Assembly (NCBI RefSeq): GCF_000090795.2
Contig: NW_003546299.1
Location: forward strand, 1-64,000
From: Amphimedon queenslandica
Taxonomy: Eukaryota; Porifera; Demospongiae; Haplosclerida; Niphatidae
Direction: 5' to 3'
Length of the DNA stretch: 64,000 nt
The notes under the pieces: model-generated
The model's database searches: none
Told to the model about the DNA's origin: nothing
What the model saw: the letters and a program-made list of their open reading frames with translations, nothing else
Part shown: piece after piece, positions 1 to 11,510 of the stretch
Layout: every line of letters starts with the position of its first letter
Numbering within the stretch: position 1 is the stretch's first letter
Made by a program: the position numbers and the translations under genes

Positions 1-2272
1 CTACATGAGAATGCAACGACCGGCAGACTGAGAGGGTAAACCTATAACATTGTACATGCATCAATGAAAAAATTCAATGTATTTTGTACCGTACAAGACA
101 ATTTATTAGCAAGAGTGCTTTGGCAAATACGTGTAACCTGTCTGTGGAAAGTAAGTGATAAATTTGATACTGGCCATTTTTAAGTACGAAATGTCATTGA
201 GCAAGCTCAGATTAAAACAAAAATGCTTGATTTAATGAGCCACTGATTTGCCAATATCAACTCCCAGTTATCTTGTATGGTATTACTTGTACATGCATGT
301 ACATGAGTCCGTAAATGTAGACAAAGGATCAATATTAAATATTGTTTTGATATCATTAATTACCAATCCTATACCTTGGTTGTACTGGTATGTTTCCAAC
401 TAGTCCGCTCAGTTCCTCCATTGTTCCTTCTCCCTCCTCTTGCTGTCCACTCTCTTCCGTCCCTCCTCCTCCTCCTCCGATTGTCCGAGTGTTGAATACT
501 GTCAGGATATTGTCTGCTAGTTTCTTGCAATGCTTGAGGTCGACCCATACCCGATCACCGGTTGCATCATCAATGTATGTCTTAATAAAAATAAAATAAA
601 TAATTTACTGTTAATGTACCGTAAATATTCAAATAAAAGCCTGGACGTTTATTTCTTTCCAGGACAAAAAAAATTGCGTAAAATAAAAAAAAGAAAAAGT
701 AAAATTGAGATTCGAACCCGGAACTCCAGGTTCAATACACACAGCTTAACAAGTTAGGCCATTTGGGACACTCTAAAAATTGTGGTACTTATATTGAGTA
801 AAATATACGTATCTATACTTGGAGATTCTTAGTACCAGGCGTTTATTCAAGCCCGGCCTTTATTTGAACATTTACGGTACATGTACCTGTAGAAAAATTT
901 TTGACATTTTTCTTTCAAAAAGTGTCTTTTTAGTTTATGTCTATTCGTCTATTGGTAAATTATTCTCAGTGCATGTATCAATACTTAAGTCTAAAGATTT
1001 AAACTAAGAAAAGTTGATTGAATCAATCCTTCCCTCTCTCTCTCTCTCTTACTTTTGCAACATTCTCTGGCCAGCTGTTGGAGTCCTTCAAGCAGAAGAG
1101 GATAAGATTGCAAGCCAGTGAGTATGTCGCTGGCTCGGAACGCATCTTAAATATAGCGCCACTCTCTCTCTTTAAGACGGACAGCAATGCCTACGATAGA
1201 GTGGATTTAAATACGGTTAAAAATACAAATATTAAATATTCAAAAATTCATAAAAAATCTAATCTTGATCGGAATCACCTCAAAATTTCTACACAACATA
1301 AGAACATGTATATATATCAGAATACATTATAAAAGTAGAAAATTCTCTCCTAGTACTTTTTGCCAAAATTTGGCCAAAAACCATGTACTATAGCCCATGG
1401 TCTTTGGCCCAATTTTCAAGTAACTTTAAAAATTCGTAAAAAATCCAAATTTGATCAGAACCAGCTCAAACTTTCTACGCAACATAAGAACATGAATATG
1501 TATCAGAAAAAATTATAAAAATGATAAATTCTCTCCTAGTCATTTTTCTCACATTATATCCTGTACTACAGCCCATGGTCTTACCTCCACTATAGCGTTC
1601 CCTGTGAATAACTGAGGATGGTTGGTTGCTATAGTGATAAGTGCATCATTTAGCTTCGGGTCCGCCTTGAGCCGAGCATTCTTCAGCTGCTTAATACTTC
1701 CTAATAATAATTTACTAGCTTTAGGACTCGTGGACTCTCCGCTCAAAGCATCACCAACTGCCTGAACCAACTCTGTAGCTCGAACTAAAAAAATTAATTA
1801 AAAATTTTGACAGGTCACCCACAAAATTTGAATGGATGATCCCAAAAAATTAATTTGCACGTAACATACCCTCGATGGATTGAGCTGCTGGGGATTTACT
1901 GGAACTGGAGGATGAGGAAGGAGTCACGGTTGCATCACTAGCCCCACCTACCCTAGCCTAATAATTAATTAATTAATTATTATTAAAATATTAATATCAA
2001 CGTGCTTGTGCAAGACGAATTGGGTTGGAGAATAGGTCACCGCCTCCACTGGTCTCTTCCTCCTCCAAATGAATCCTTTTTGTAGGAGGTCCCCCAGAGA
2101 CACTAGGAGAGGATTGACGGGATCCTGTCTTACTACCCAAGGCAAAGAAGTCACCAGAGGGAGGGTGGCCTTAAAAAAGATAAAATAATGTAGAGTTTTA
2201 GGGAATACCTTTAGGTGGTCTCCCACCAGAAGAACCTCCAGAAACTCCAGTACCTTTTTTACCAGCACTCAT
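1..2272 (-). CDS. INTS1: Integrator complex subunit 1, N-terminal part (partial at window edge)
   Basis: INTS1 is the large scaffold subunit of the nuclear Integrator complex, which processes snRNA 3' ends and attenuates transcription. Coding exons on the minus strand: 2272-2209, 2169-2002, 1947-1870, 1784-1585, 1190-1053 and 580-375; a possible further exon starts near 33 and leaves the window. Support is the N-terminal motif GHPPSGDFFALGSK, close to GHPPPGDFIALGSK in animal INTS1, then a QLKNARLKADPKL helix and the block YIDDATGDRVWVDLKHCKKL, which matches the INTS1 'YIEDSLGERIWVDSPHCK' region. Reading frames join in phase across all introns, although the 2002/1947 junction has alternative acceptors. 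The start at 2272 opens a Gly/Ser-rich leader. It is divergent from the PH-domain gene with 180 bp between ATGs. One intron holds a miniature inverted-repeat element and another a palindromic tandem repeat. Confidence 0.82.
616..880. mobile_element. Miniature inverted-repeat element carrying a tRNA-like box
   Basis: Lies in an INTS1 intron. The left end (GTACCGTAAATATTCAAATA) and right end (TATTTGAACATTTACGGTAC) are imperfect inverted repeats of about 28 bp. Between them, minus-strand bases about 772-705 read TGGCCTAACTTG and GGGTTCGAATCTC, which resemble RNA polymerase III A and B boxes. The tRNA stems do not pair well, so this is a degraded tRNA-like or SINE-like insertion rather than a tRNA gene. 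No transposase is present. Confidence 0.6.
1236..1584. repeat. Palindromic intronic repeat, two diverged units (INTS1 intron)
   Basis: Two copies of the repeat family described at 23146-23675, in inverted orientation. The palindrome centres lie at about 1390 and 1568, so the spacing is about 178 bp here rather than 186. The core is altered to CCATGTACTATAGCCCATGG, with both outer arms changed (CCATG and CATGG). The right end runs up to the INTS1 5' splice site at 1585/1584, so the first intron bases after GTAAG appear to be repeat-derived. Confidence 0.65.
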
Positions 2273-2452
2273 GGTTTCACATTGATTTTAATTTTTTTCA
2301 ATTTTCCTATCAGTTGTTTTATTAGAACAAATACGGTGGAAACTGCTAATAGAGTTGATACGGTGTTTGTCTTTGGGAGGTTCCTTGCTCACTGCTCAGT
2401 TATTTGTTTGTGCTAGAGGAAAAAGCAAACACCTTCTCTGTTTCTCTTTCTA

Positions 2453-4923
2453 ATGGATAAAAGGAGGAGCCCTTCATCCTCACAGGATGAGACGGGACCA
2501 GAAGTTGTGCTACGGCCATCGAGACCCAAGCCACCCCATCTGAGCCACAGAGCCTCTAGCTCGTTCATACCTGAAGAAATAGAAGTAAGTACATGCAAAG
2601 ACACTCTACAAGCCGAAATACAAGCCTTCCCTCCATCATCTACAGGCTCTCATGCTTCAAACTATTGCAGTAATCTGTTAGGCCTTTTAATTACTTTTTT
2701 TTGCATGAATGATTCATTGAAACTGCTACATTTCTACTAATTCATGATTTTTTTCTTTTTCTCTCTTCCTCCATCCAGTTCATGTTTCAACCTGATGTGT
2801 CTCCTGATCTTGCTGGCATGCTGCAGAAGAAAGGGCGTCGCCTGAAAGCATGGAAGCAGCGCTACTTTGAAATTCAAGGGGCCAACATGTACTACTTTAA
2901 GAATGAAAGGGTAACAGAAATGCACACACTCACACATGACACTTAGAATTCAAATCACTTAATGATTCGCACGCAAGTCACTTTATTAATATGAAACAAA
3001 AATTCCATAAAAGGAAATTGATGTTTGTGTAAAATCTGATGTTTTCTTTACTTTTCATCATTTGATTATAGTCACGAGGTGAGTGTTTAGGATACATTGA
3101 CCTGACGCAGGTGCGTTGTTTCCGTAAATATGAACTGCTTTTTTAAAAGTAACTTTCATTATCCCAGATTTATTATGTCGGCAAGTCAACTGCTGCAAGC
3201 TTCGGAGCACCTTTTGAGTTACAGACAACAGGCCGCATTCATTTACTAGTAAGAAGAATGGAGAGAGAGAGGGGGGGGGGGAAGGAGAGAGAAGAAGCAG
3301 CCTTGAAAATTGAAACTGTTATTGTGTTCATAGGCTGCTCGTAATGACAGCGACAGGGATAAATGGATAAGTGTTATCAAGTCCAAAATGATCGACCGTG
3401 CCAAGTTAGTAATGCACAAATAAAAGTTTATTCACTTGTAATAAGAATGTATAGTCATCACCATCATATATGTCTCCAAATGGCAATGTAAGAATGTTTT
3501 AATAAGCAGCTGGCATTTGTGATTCAAACTATTATTTTAATGGCTTAAATGTGTATGCACTTTGCTTTGAGCATATGGAGCAGTATAAGCACATGCTACC
3601 ATTCTTTTTTAAAACATTTTTACTTACATTGCACGCGTTATTTCTAGGGGAAAAAGTAAAAGAGGAAGCAAAGCCGATGTGAATGCTGTTTTTCAAAATC
3701 GAGACAGGCGGGCCACAATCAAATATAGAGCTGGAAAGCCTCCTCCAGTCCCACCTCCTCCTTCCATTGGTAAAAAGTTGAGCATACCCGAGGAGCCTAC
3801 ACCAATAAAGTCTTCTCAGAGTTTTCCAGAGTTTGCCGCGAAGAAGATTGAAGTGGTACAGTCTCCAAGCCATTATGACATGTCATTAGCAGGGCAAGAA
3901 AATCCGCCTGTAACTAGCACTCAAAAAGAGACATCACTTCTTTGCCCACCCCCACCTAACGCTGTCCCTTCGGTTCCTCCTCAGACTCTTCCTCCTCAAC
4001 CAACTAATGAGCCTCCACCTCCTCCTCCTCAACCAACTAATGAGCCTCCACCTCCTCCTATTCTTCAAGACATTCCTTCTCCTGCTTTAATTGATGAGCA
4101 GGTTGCTTTTGAATGCGTGCCACCATTGCCTGTTGAGGTAGCTCCTCCAATGCCAGCAGCACCAACTAACAACCAGCCAGAGCCCACTGCTCATCCTCCT
4201 CCTAACAAGAGAGCCTCTATTCTTGATGATCTTCCTTCCCCAGAGGATATTGCTATGGATCTCTCAATGTCACTAGGAGGTGTTCCCGATAATACAAAGA
4301 GGTCCTCCATTTTGGATGAGCTTCCTTCCCCTGAAGTTGTTGTTCCTCCTCCATTGGAAGATGCTAGTAATGATAGACGACGGTCTATTATTGACGATCT
4401 TCCCTTACCTGATGAAATCTTTATACCTTCTACTGTGGAAGACCTCGCCACAGGTAAAAGAGCTTCTATTTTGGATGATCTTCCTTCTCCGGATGAGATT
4501 ATGACGCCTCCTCCAACAGGAGATGTTCCTAGGAGCAATCGCTCATCCATTCTTGATGATCTTCCCTCGCCTCATGAATTACTCATAAACCCTCCATTGG
4601 ATGATTTCGTTCTAGTTGATGCATCTCCTTTTGATTTTGGTCCTTTACCGGGAAGCGTTCCTTCTCCACAGCCAGTTCCTCCATTGGTTGATATCACTAG
4701 TACAAATGGTGCTCCTTCTCAACTAGGAGGATCACCATCTCCTCATGCATTTGGTGTAGCAGATAGTGACGTTGTCAGCAAGTTGAGAGAGCTCTTGAAT
4801 CAAGATGACAGCAGCTGGAAATTGCCTTATGATGGATCTCTTCTGCCTCCAATGAACACCGAGTGGATGCAGAAGGGCAGTGCTGCTGAACAGCTGAGAC
4901 ATTTCTTACAAGTGTGCCCATAA
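2453..4923 (+). CDS. PH-domain protein with proline-rich region and SILDDLPSP repeats
   Basis: Predicted 576-residue protein from six exons: 2453-2584, 2779-2910, 3072-3110, 3168-3248, 3334-3404 and 3648-4923, all GT-AG and in phase. Residues about 45-155 form a pleckstrin homology domain (LAGMLQKKGRRLKAWKQRYFEI, YYFKNE, a C-terminal DRDKWISVIKSK helix). This suggests phosphoinositide or membrane recruitment. The large last exon encodes proline stretches (PPPVPPPPS, PPPPPPQPTNEP). Five copies of a motif like [KR]RxSILDDLPSPxE follow, then a C-terminal segment ending AEQLRHFLQVCP. The proline runs are potential SH3, WW or EVH1 ligands. The repeat block resembles an array of short linear docking motifs with phosphorylatable serines. 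I cannot assign an orthologue; the domain order suggests a cytoskeletal or signalling adaptor. It converges on the SDR42E1-like gene, with 93 bp between stop codons. Confidence 0.8.
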
Positions 4924-5016
4924 TTTTATATATATATTTTTTAGCTTTATTTCTGTAGTACATAATTTATATATTATACCTTTGAAATGAAATATAATAA
5001 TAAATATGTTTTTATA

Positions 5017-6740
5017 TTAGAAATAAATTAAAATCAATGATGCTACGACTATTATTACTATCGTTAAAACAATCAGCAAGGTGGTGTGAGATTTCTCCTT
5101 TTTCTTTTTCCCATGGCCTCTTTCCTTAAACCACTTGACTACTCCGTCAAGTGTCTTTGGTTCTGGTTGATACCCAAAGTCCCTAGTTGCCTGCTCAATG
5201 CTAAAATAATGAGTGACGCCAACTTTATAAACCTAATAATAATAATAATAATAATAATGACAATAATTAATCATGCTTGTATTAATTCATTACCTCTGCT
5301 CTTGTCATAAAAGGCTTGAAATTGTAGACTTTGGAAATGATGCTGTGCAATATTTCAATGAAATATGCTAAAAAGATAGAACGAAATAAAATGTAAATTT
5401 TATTTCAAGCATTTACCAACATAGTACATAATCCACAGTGGCAGTCTCACTGTTGGATAGCTATAACCTAATCCTGTTATCTAAAAATGAAGAAAATGTA
5501 AAAGACATTATTGTAGAGAGAGAACTTACTAAAGGTTTGAGGAACATAAAGTTATTAATTGGATTGTTATCTGATATAAAGTATGGTTTTCCAGACTACA
5601 AAAAAACACATTTAAAATTGTATTTTTTTATAGTGTAACTAACTGGAATCGATCTAGGCAGCATCAATGCTGCAGCTGCCTTAATGTGTGCCTGCACTAA
5701 ATTATCAACATGGAGAAAATCAGTTTTGACATCTTTGTCTCCGAAAGTAAACAGAACCAATCCCTTTTCAAGATAATCCTTGAAAAAAATGACAACAAAT
5801 TCATTATCATTATTATTAGTAGTAGTATTAGTAGTATTTGAAAAATAAGCATAAGAAGAGGATTACTAGTACATGAAATTATCAATAAAGTCCCTGCTCA
5901 TATGGAAACTAACCACTATTCTTGGTAGGTGTCTTTGTTCGCCCTCACCATATATCCCAGCACAACGAAGAGCACAAGTTCTCAATACAGATCCCTCTTT
6001 CTCCAGCTTGGCTCCGTTAGCTGCTAATACAGCTTGCTCTGCAATGCTTTTCGTTCTACTGTAGTGATCAACATGCTAAATATACATCCATTAAACCGAA
6101 ACTAATAGATAAATACAATGTACTTTGTCTAATGGGTAATATGGTAGAGACTCTGTTCCATTGATAATCTTTTGACCACAGAATACAACATTGTATGTAC
6201 TCGTGTACACAAGGCTCTCGACACCATTTTTAATGCAAGCTAAAAAAATTTTAAAAAGCTAATAAAATTTTTGCAGGTTGCAACAGAAGCAAAATATTCA
6301 ATATTACTTTCTATGACATTTCTTGTGCCTTGTATGTTTACACTCTCAATCATTTTCTTGTCAAACTACAGTAGGTTGTTGTACAAGTACAAGCTCAAGT
6401 ACAAGGGCGTGGCTAAGTATTGTACTGACCATTTGGAGTCCAGACATTCCGTAAGATGCAACATGAAAGATGACATCAGGACGTAACTTGGAAACTATTT
6501 TATTTAAAAAATCGAAATTTCTAATATCACCCTGCATTTGGGCGAAATATAAAAAAATACACTCAATGGGCCCTAGATCAAACTCTATTAATTTAATACT
6601 TTGATTTTATTTGCTCCCTCTTTTTCGTCTTCTATGAAGTGAACATCTATAGCTGTCACTTTATCGTATCCTTCTTTCACTAGTTGCCGGCAGAGTCTGC
6701 TCCCAACATACCCTCCACCACCAGTTACTACTGCTGACAT
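5017..6740 (-). CDS. SDR42E1: SDR42E1-like 3-beta-HSD family dehydrogenase
   Basis: NAD(P)-dependent extended short-chain dehydrogenase/reductase, probably acting on sterol or steroid-like substrates at the endoplasmic reticulum. The start at 6740 gives [14 protein letters not shown], the Rossmann dinucleotide motif. Later exons on the minus strand give GDIRNFDF, then [10 protein letters not shown] (a signature shared with SDR42E1), YTSTYNVVF, the catalytic YSRTK (YxxxK), [44 protein letters not shown] and [11 protein letters not shown]. The C-terminus is a lysine-rich stretch followed by a hydrophobic anchor ([20 protein letters not shown]) and TAA at 5019-5017. Roughly nine exons with short introns. 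Family assignment is firm; the precise substrate is unknown. Confidence 0.88.
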
Positions 6741-6904
6741 AACTAAAGGAGCTAAAGAGCCCTGCCCACCAACCAATCATAACATAAATAAATTAAACTT
6801 CCAAGTTTATAAAAGAACTAACTACAAAGAATCATCACACCACTATTAAAAAATAGTCTATTGTTTTTACTAGACTAATCTAGCCTATAATCACACATTA
6901 TTAT

Positions 6905-8066
6905 TTAATTGCGTCTCATCTTCATTTCAGCAAATTTAAGCTCATCAAACTGCGGGCCTGCCTTTGGGTCCCTACTTGACATCCAATCAAACCCATATTG
7001 ATGAGTTCCATATCGTCCAGTTAAATTAGCATGATAGCAACCATGATACCACCAACCTCCATTGTTCCGATTTGATGCACAGTGCACTCCACCCCAAGTG
7101 TCAAGATCACGATCATATGTAGAAAACCTGAGTCCATTATGACCTGTAAGTGCATCAAAACCAGTACCAGAGTAACCACTGAGTGATAGTTGATAAGCAC
7201 TATTACTATCACCAATACTGAATCTAGAGTACTTAGCATACTGCTTAACTCCAGGGTATTTATAACGAAAGGCTATTTCAACACGAAGTGTGTATGTTCC
7301 ACCTTGATTTGTTAACTGGTGCATTTTTACATTGCCAAGCCAATGTTCTCCAGTAAGGTCACCAAACCCACTCTCATATTGTGCCAAGTTACGATGGAAC
7401 TCAACAGAGCCATCTTGTCTCCTTAAAAGTACAGTCCATCCACCACCATCAGTCTCCATATCACAATACACCTATAAAGCATCAGTGAATTAACATGCAG
7501 TAAAAGAAACTTGATGGATATTTACCAGTACTACATTAGTTCCATCAGGACTGATGGGATAAACCTTGCTCTCATTAGCTCCCATTTCAAGCCATGTCTT
7601 GCAATCAGGAGGAGCAAAGCAAACTAAATGAGTTAAAGGATTGTGAGGATATACTGAACATTGATTCATTACCAGGTTGAGCATTGACTTGAGTGCTTGG
7701 TGGATCAGGTATTCCATTGACCCATGGTGGAGTAGGAGTAGGAGATGGAGTCACTACTGCTGCAATACTAGTAGTCACTGCAACTGAAGGAGACACAGTT
7801 GAACTCTCACCAACTGTTGGTACTGCAGCACTCTGAACAGTGAGAGATGGTGAAGGGGTACCACTTGCAATGTTCTATAATGAAAAGTATTGAAAATACA
7901 ATGACAATAATGATGATGGCATTACTGTAGTTGATTCACTGCTAGTATGTGAAGGCAATGGTGAAGATGTTGTATCATCAGGACAATTCCCACTGACAAG
8001 GCCTATATTAACCAATGCCAAGCAAGCAACAATCAAAACTGGTTTATTATGAATAAAGCTACTCAT
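6905..8066 (-). CDS. Secreted fibrinogen-related (FReD) protein
   Basis: Predicted 335 residues from exons 8066-7926, 7874-7673, 7623-7526 and 7471-6905, all in phase. The N-terminus is a signal peptide (MSSFIHNKPVLIVACLALVNIGLVSG), then a Ser/Thr/Pro-rich, probably O-glycosylated stalk. A fibrinogen C-terminal domain follows: CKTWLEMG, YPISPDGT, VYCDMETDGGGWTVLLRRQDG, GFGDLTGEHWLGN, a calcium-site-like YDRDLDTWGG, and NGGWWYHGCYHANLTGRYG, ending MKMRRN. FReD proteins of this kind (ficolins, tachylectins, sponge FREPs) usually bind acetylated glycans or act in recognition and adhesion. The W-x2-W-x-GYxLK segment is replaced by FDWMSSRDPKAG, so the ligand pocket may differ. It lies downstream of the zinc-finger gene on the same strand. 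Start chosen because it opens the signal peptide; an in-frame upstream Met exists at about 8135. Confidence 0.88.
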
Positions 8067-8400
8067 AATTTCCAGGAGTATTCTAAATTTCTGATCTATG
8101 TCTCTAGTTAGCCTTCCTTTTATAGCTGCTGTCAAAGTAATCCCAACGATTGAGATATTTCCTAAGTGTGTGCATTAGTAACGTTCCTTAACGGTTTGAA
8201 AACACGCCATGTTGACTCATAACGTTCGAATCATAAACATGAAACCACATTTTCACTATACCAGTAATGTCAAGAGCAAGATATTGAATGAGTCAACACT
8301 TTAACAGTTAACACTTATGCTAAATTTTTAAAATAAATTCAATAATAATAACTATCATAAATGTTCATAATAATAATAATTATAATAATAATAGTACTGA
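8067..8400. other. Intergenic gap between the FReD and zinc-finger genes
   Basis: AT-rich spacer containing the FReD promoter and the zinc-finger gene 3' end. An ATAATAATAATTATAATAATAATAG run sits just before the zinc-finger stop codon. No further gene or element is visible. Confidence 0.5.
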
Positions 8401-11171
8401 TTAAATGTTCTGAGAGAGTAAGGTCATAAACATAGCTGATGGAGATGTTGCTGGTGTAGCATACATATTAGTGTCTACTAATGAGATTGCTGCTTCTAAT
8501 TTATCAGTGGCAGATGCAACAAGGCTAGCCTGTGAAGCTGTGGAGCCACTGCTAGTCGAGGTTGAGCTAGCAGTTAGGCTATCAATTGGAAAACCAGTAG
8601 AAGTTGGTGATTTATCCATTTCTAGCATGTTAGCCACAGCAGCTGAAATGTTTGACATGAGACTAAGGTCAGTTGCACTTAAAGTGGTCAAGTCTTCAGT
8701 GGATGGTTGGTGATTACCAACTGGGAGTTGAGCTATGCTCAGGGGCTCTGACGAACTATCGAGTCTAAACCTTTTAGTGACAGTTTTTTCGTCATTGCTC
8801 TCCCTACTTTCGCTACTTGACTTCTCTGCTGCAGACTGTCCCTTTTTATTGAAGCTCAATACAACCACTGGGCTGGGTATGGAGGGGTGGCTGGAGTTGT
8901 CGTGATGGAAGGTCCTCTTGTGTCTTATGAGGTCTTTCTTGTGAATGTATGACTTTGTACAGCCGCTAAAATCACACGGGAACCTCAGGGTAGTAGTCGT
9001 ACCATCATCCCCTCCAAGTCCCTTGATAGACCCACAACCATTATTACTGCCAGTAGCCTGAGCACTAGGAGTAGGCGAACTGCTGGATATCTCAGTGATG
9101 ATCGAGCCAGCAAGATGACAGTGTCGCTGGTGACGTCTCAGGTCCTTCATGTGGAAATACGACTTGCCACACTCGCCAACTTGACACACGTAGGGTTTTG
9201 CTGGCGTCTCAATAATGCGAGGCTGAAGGACTCTGGGTAGTGATCCATGGGCAGACTTCATGTGTCGTATGAGATCCTTCCGATGAATATAAGACCTAGC
9301 ACAGCCCTCAAACTCACAAGGGTACTTACAAACACAGCTAGGGCCCTCGTCTGACGTATCCATGCTTGAATTACTGTCGAAACCATTAGCAGAGGAAAGT
9401 GTCTGACTCTCTTCCTCAAATAAAGCCTGTAGGGTCTCATCCCCCACTTCACACTGTATCCCAACCTCCTTCTTTGTGCACATGTTGATGATGACTACAG
9501 AGGGCTTTTTACTGGGCCCAACCCCAATGTTGCTTGTTTCTGGAGGAGGCTCCAGCTGCTCTTGAGTCTGACAGCTGACAGAGGAAGAGGTTGAAGAGCA
9601 CTCCCTGGCCTCATGATTCCCAGTAGAGACTGAGGAAGAAGTGGAAGGGAGAGAGGTGTGACCTTTACCCATGAAGTCCCCTGCACTACTCAAGGGCTGT
9701 GGTTGTGGCTGGTAGTTTTGATAGGAGGCATCAAAAGGGAACATGTGATTGAAAGCTCCTGGATGTATATGTTGCTGCATAGCAGGCATCCCATATTGAC
9801 CCATGGCACCAGTTGGATCCATAGGAGGATATCCATAGCAGTTCATAGGGAAGAGAGGTGAGTAAGAGAAGCCGTGGTGAGGAGGGGGGAAGTAGGCTCC
9901 TCCTCCCCCTCCAGAATAGGCTGGCGCTAATTGGTTTGATAGGAGAGGTGTTGAAGAGGGAACAGACTCTGCTAATATGTTACCATCATAAGCTGACTGA
10001 GGCGAGAAAACGTCAGGGGTTGATTGTGATTGGGTTCCACTATACCCTGTAATGAAAACAGGATTACTACAGAACATAGATCAAATGCACAAGAATGTTC
10101 TAATTGCATAACAAGGAGACAAATTTACAAATACAAAAGAGGATTGGAGCCAACACTCATTTGTTTTTTGAAAGGATTCAGTTGATGTGACAAATACACA
10201 AACATAAATACTCACCAGTATTTGTGGCTGGTATTGTTATTGCTTTCGGTCGCGATGAAGTAGAAGCATTTCCATTGTTACTCTCACTAGTAAACACTGG
10301 AGTAGTACAAGAAGATGCATTATTGTTGTTGTTATTAGAAGAAGAGGAGGAACATGTCGTTCTCTGTGGAGTAGCTATCCTTGTTTGAGTGGGAGGATCA
10401 TTCAATGGTGCTAATGCGAGAGCTGGTGGTTGATTGCTTCTAGGGCCAGAGTCTTCATTGCTTGATGTACTGCCAGTACTACCGGTACTTCTACCGATTG
10501 GTCTAACAGCTAAAATAATGACAGAATAAACATTAATGAGATGTTTTGTATAATGTTTGAGCAATGTTTGTTTATAATAAAAGACAAAACTTTAATCACT
10601 TACTGTTTGAGGTTCCAGTGACATTGCCAGAGCCATGCTGGGTTCTCATGTGCTTGGAGAGGTACTCCGTCCACTTGAATGCCTTTCCGCAGATCTTGCA
10701 ATTGTAGGGACGTTCTTCAGAGTGGGTACTCAAGTGACGCTGGAGCTTGTGTCTGCTCAAACACTCTCGTCCGCAAATATGACAGACTCGTCTTAGCTTT
10801 GGTCGGGAGCTCAGCGACTTACGTAATGCAGCAATGTCCATCGATGTGAGAGGAGGAGGGGAAGAGGTCCTGGAATGAGTGTTGTTCTCTGAGAGAGAGG
10901 AAGTGGTAATGGCTGGTGAGGATTGGGTAAAGGGACCAAACGGATCCTGCAGGTCCTGCAAGTTGAAATCATTATTATTATTTCTCTGCACAAGTAGGAG
11001 CTGGCCAGCAGAAGAGACGGGAGGGGAAGGGAATGAAGAGGAGATGGAGCTGCTAGAGTTATCTCCTGTGGTCTGTACGTTGAAGTGCGGTTCGGTCTGC
11101 TCTAGTAGCGCCTCCATGGTCGGATTGTGTACAGGTGAGCCTCTCACTGCGGACTTTTCGCTAGGCCTCAT
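8401..11171 (-). CDS. Five-finger C2H2 zinc-finger protein
   Basis: Predicted 835 residues from three exons: 11171-10604, 10509-10216 and 10046-8401. Exon 1 encodes two canonical fingers (CHICGRECLSRHKLQRHLSTH and CKICGKAFKWTEYLSKHMRTQH). Exon 3 encodes three fingers with a shared core SY(I/F)H(R/K/M)KDL(I/R)RH (first cysteine pairs CEFEGC, CQVGEC and CDFSGC). Long low-complexity Ser/Thr, Asn and Pro/Gly stretches separate the two clusters. It is probably a nuclear sequence-specific DNA-binding regulator. The split 2+3 finger layout and the repeated YIHKKDLIRH helix are unusual, and I do not recognise a named orthologue. It is divergent from NUBP1 with 340 bp between ATGs. Confidence 0.82.
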
Positions 11172-11510
11172 CAGCCGGAGGGCAGGCTAGTACCCAAACA
11201 ACATGCCTTAAGTAGATCCTATGAATGAAAAATCCACCAACGACCAAAAATATTTGGGAGGACCGTTTACAAGAAAGAATGCCGGTCTGACGTCAGAGAT
11301 AAGGCTAAGCTCAGCTGATCGCTATTCCTTTCTCTTTCAGTGAGAAAACTTCAGACTAAAAATCACATCTTTTCCTAGTCTCATCTTTTTTTTAAATCCT
11401 CAAAATGAGCAAGATGTCGGTCTGCCTTAGAAGAAAATGTCCCAACTTCCACTGCCTCTGGAAATGTTTGCTGAGCCATCTTGGGTGGAGCTCAATAATT
11501 AATTTGTAAT

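Noticed and set aside
705-772. A functional tRNA gene on the minus strand
   Set aside because: Box-like sequences are present, but the acceptor, D and T stems do not pair and it lies inside an inverted-repeat element.
1018-1332. Plus-strand frame of 104 codons
   Set aside because: Its left half is antisense to a conserved INTS1 exon (1190-1053), and the rest is intronic repeat.
4191-4550. Minus-strand Ser/Gly-rich frame
   Set aside because: Antisense of the SILDDLPSP repeat block, which explains its periodicity.
9658-10052. Plus-strand frames opposite the zinc-finger gene
   Set aside because: Shadows of a coding exon with strong minus-strand domain evidence.
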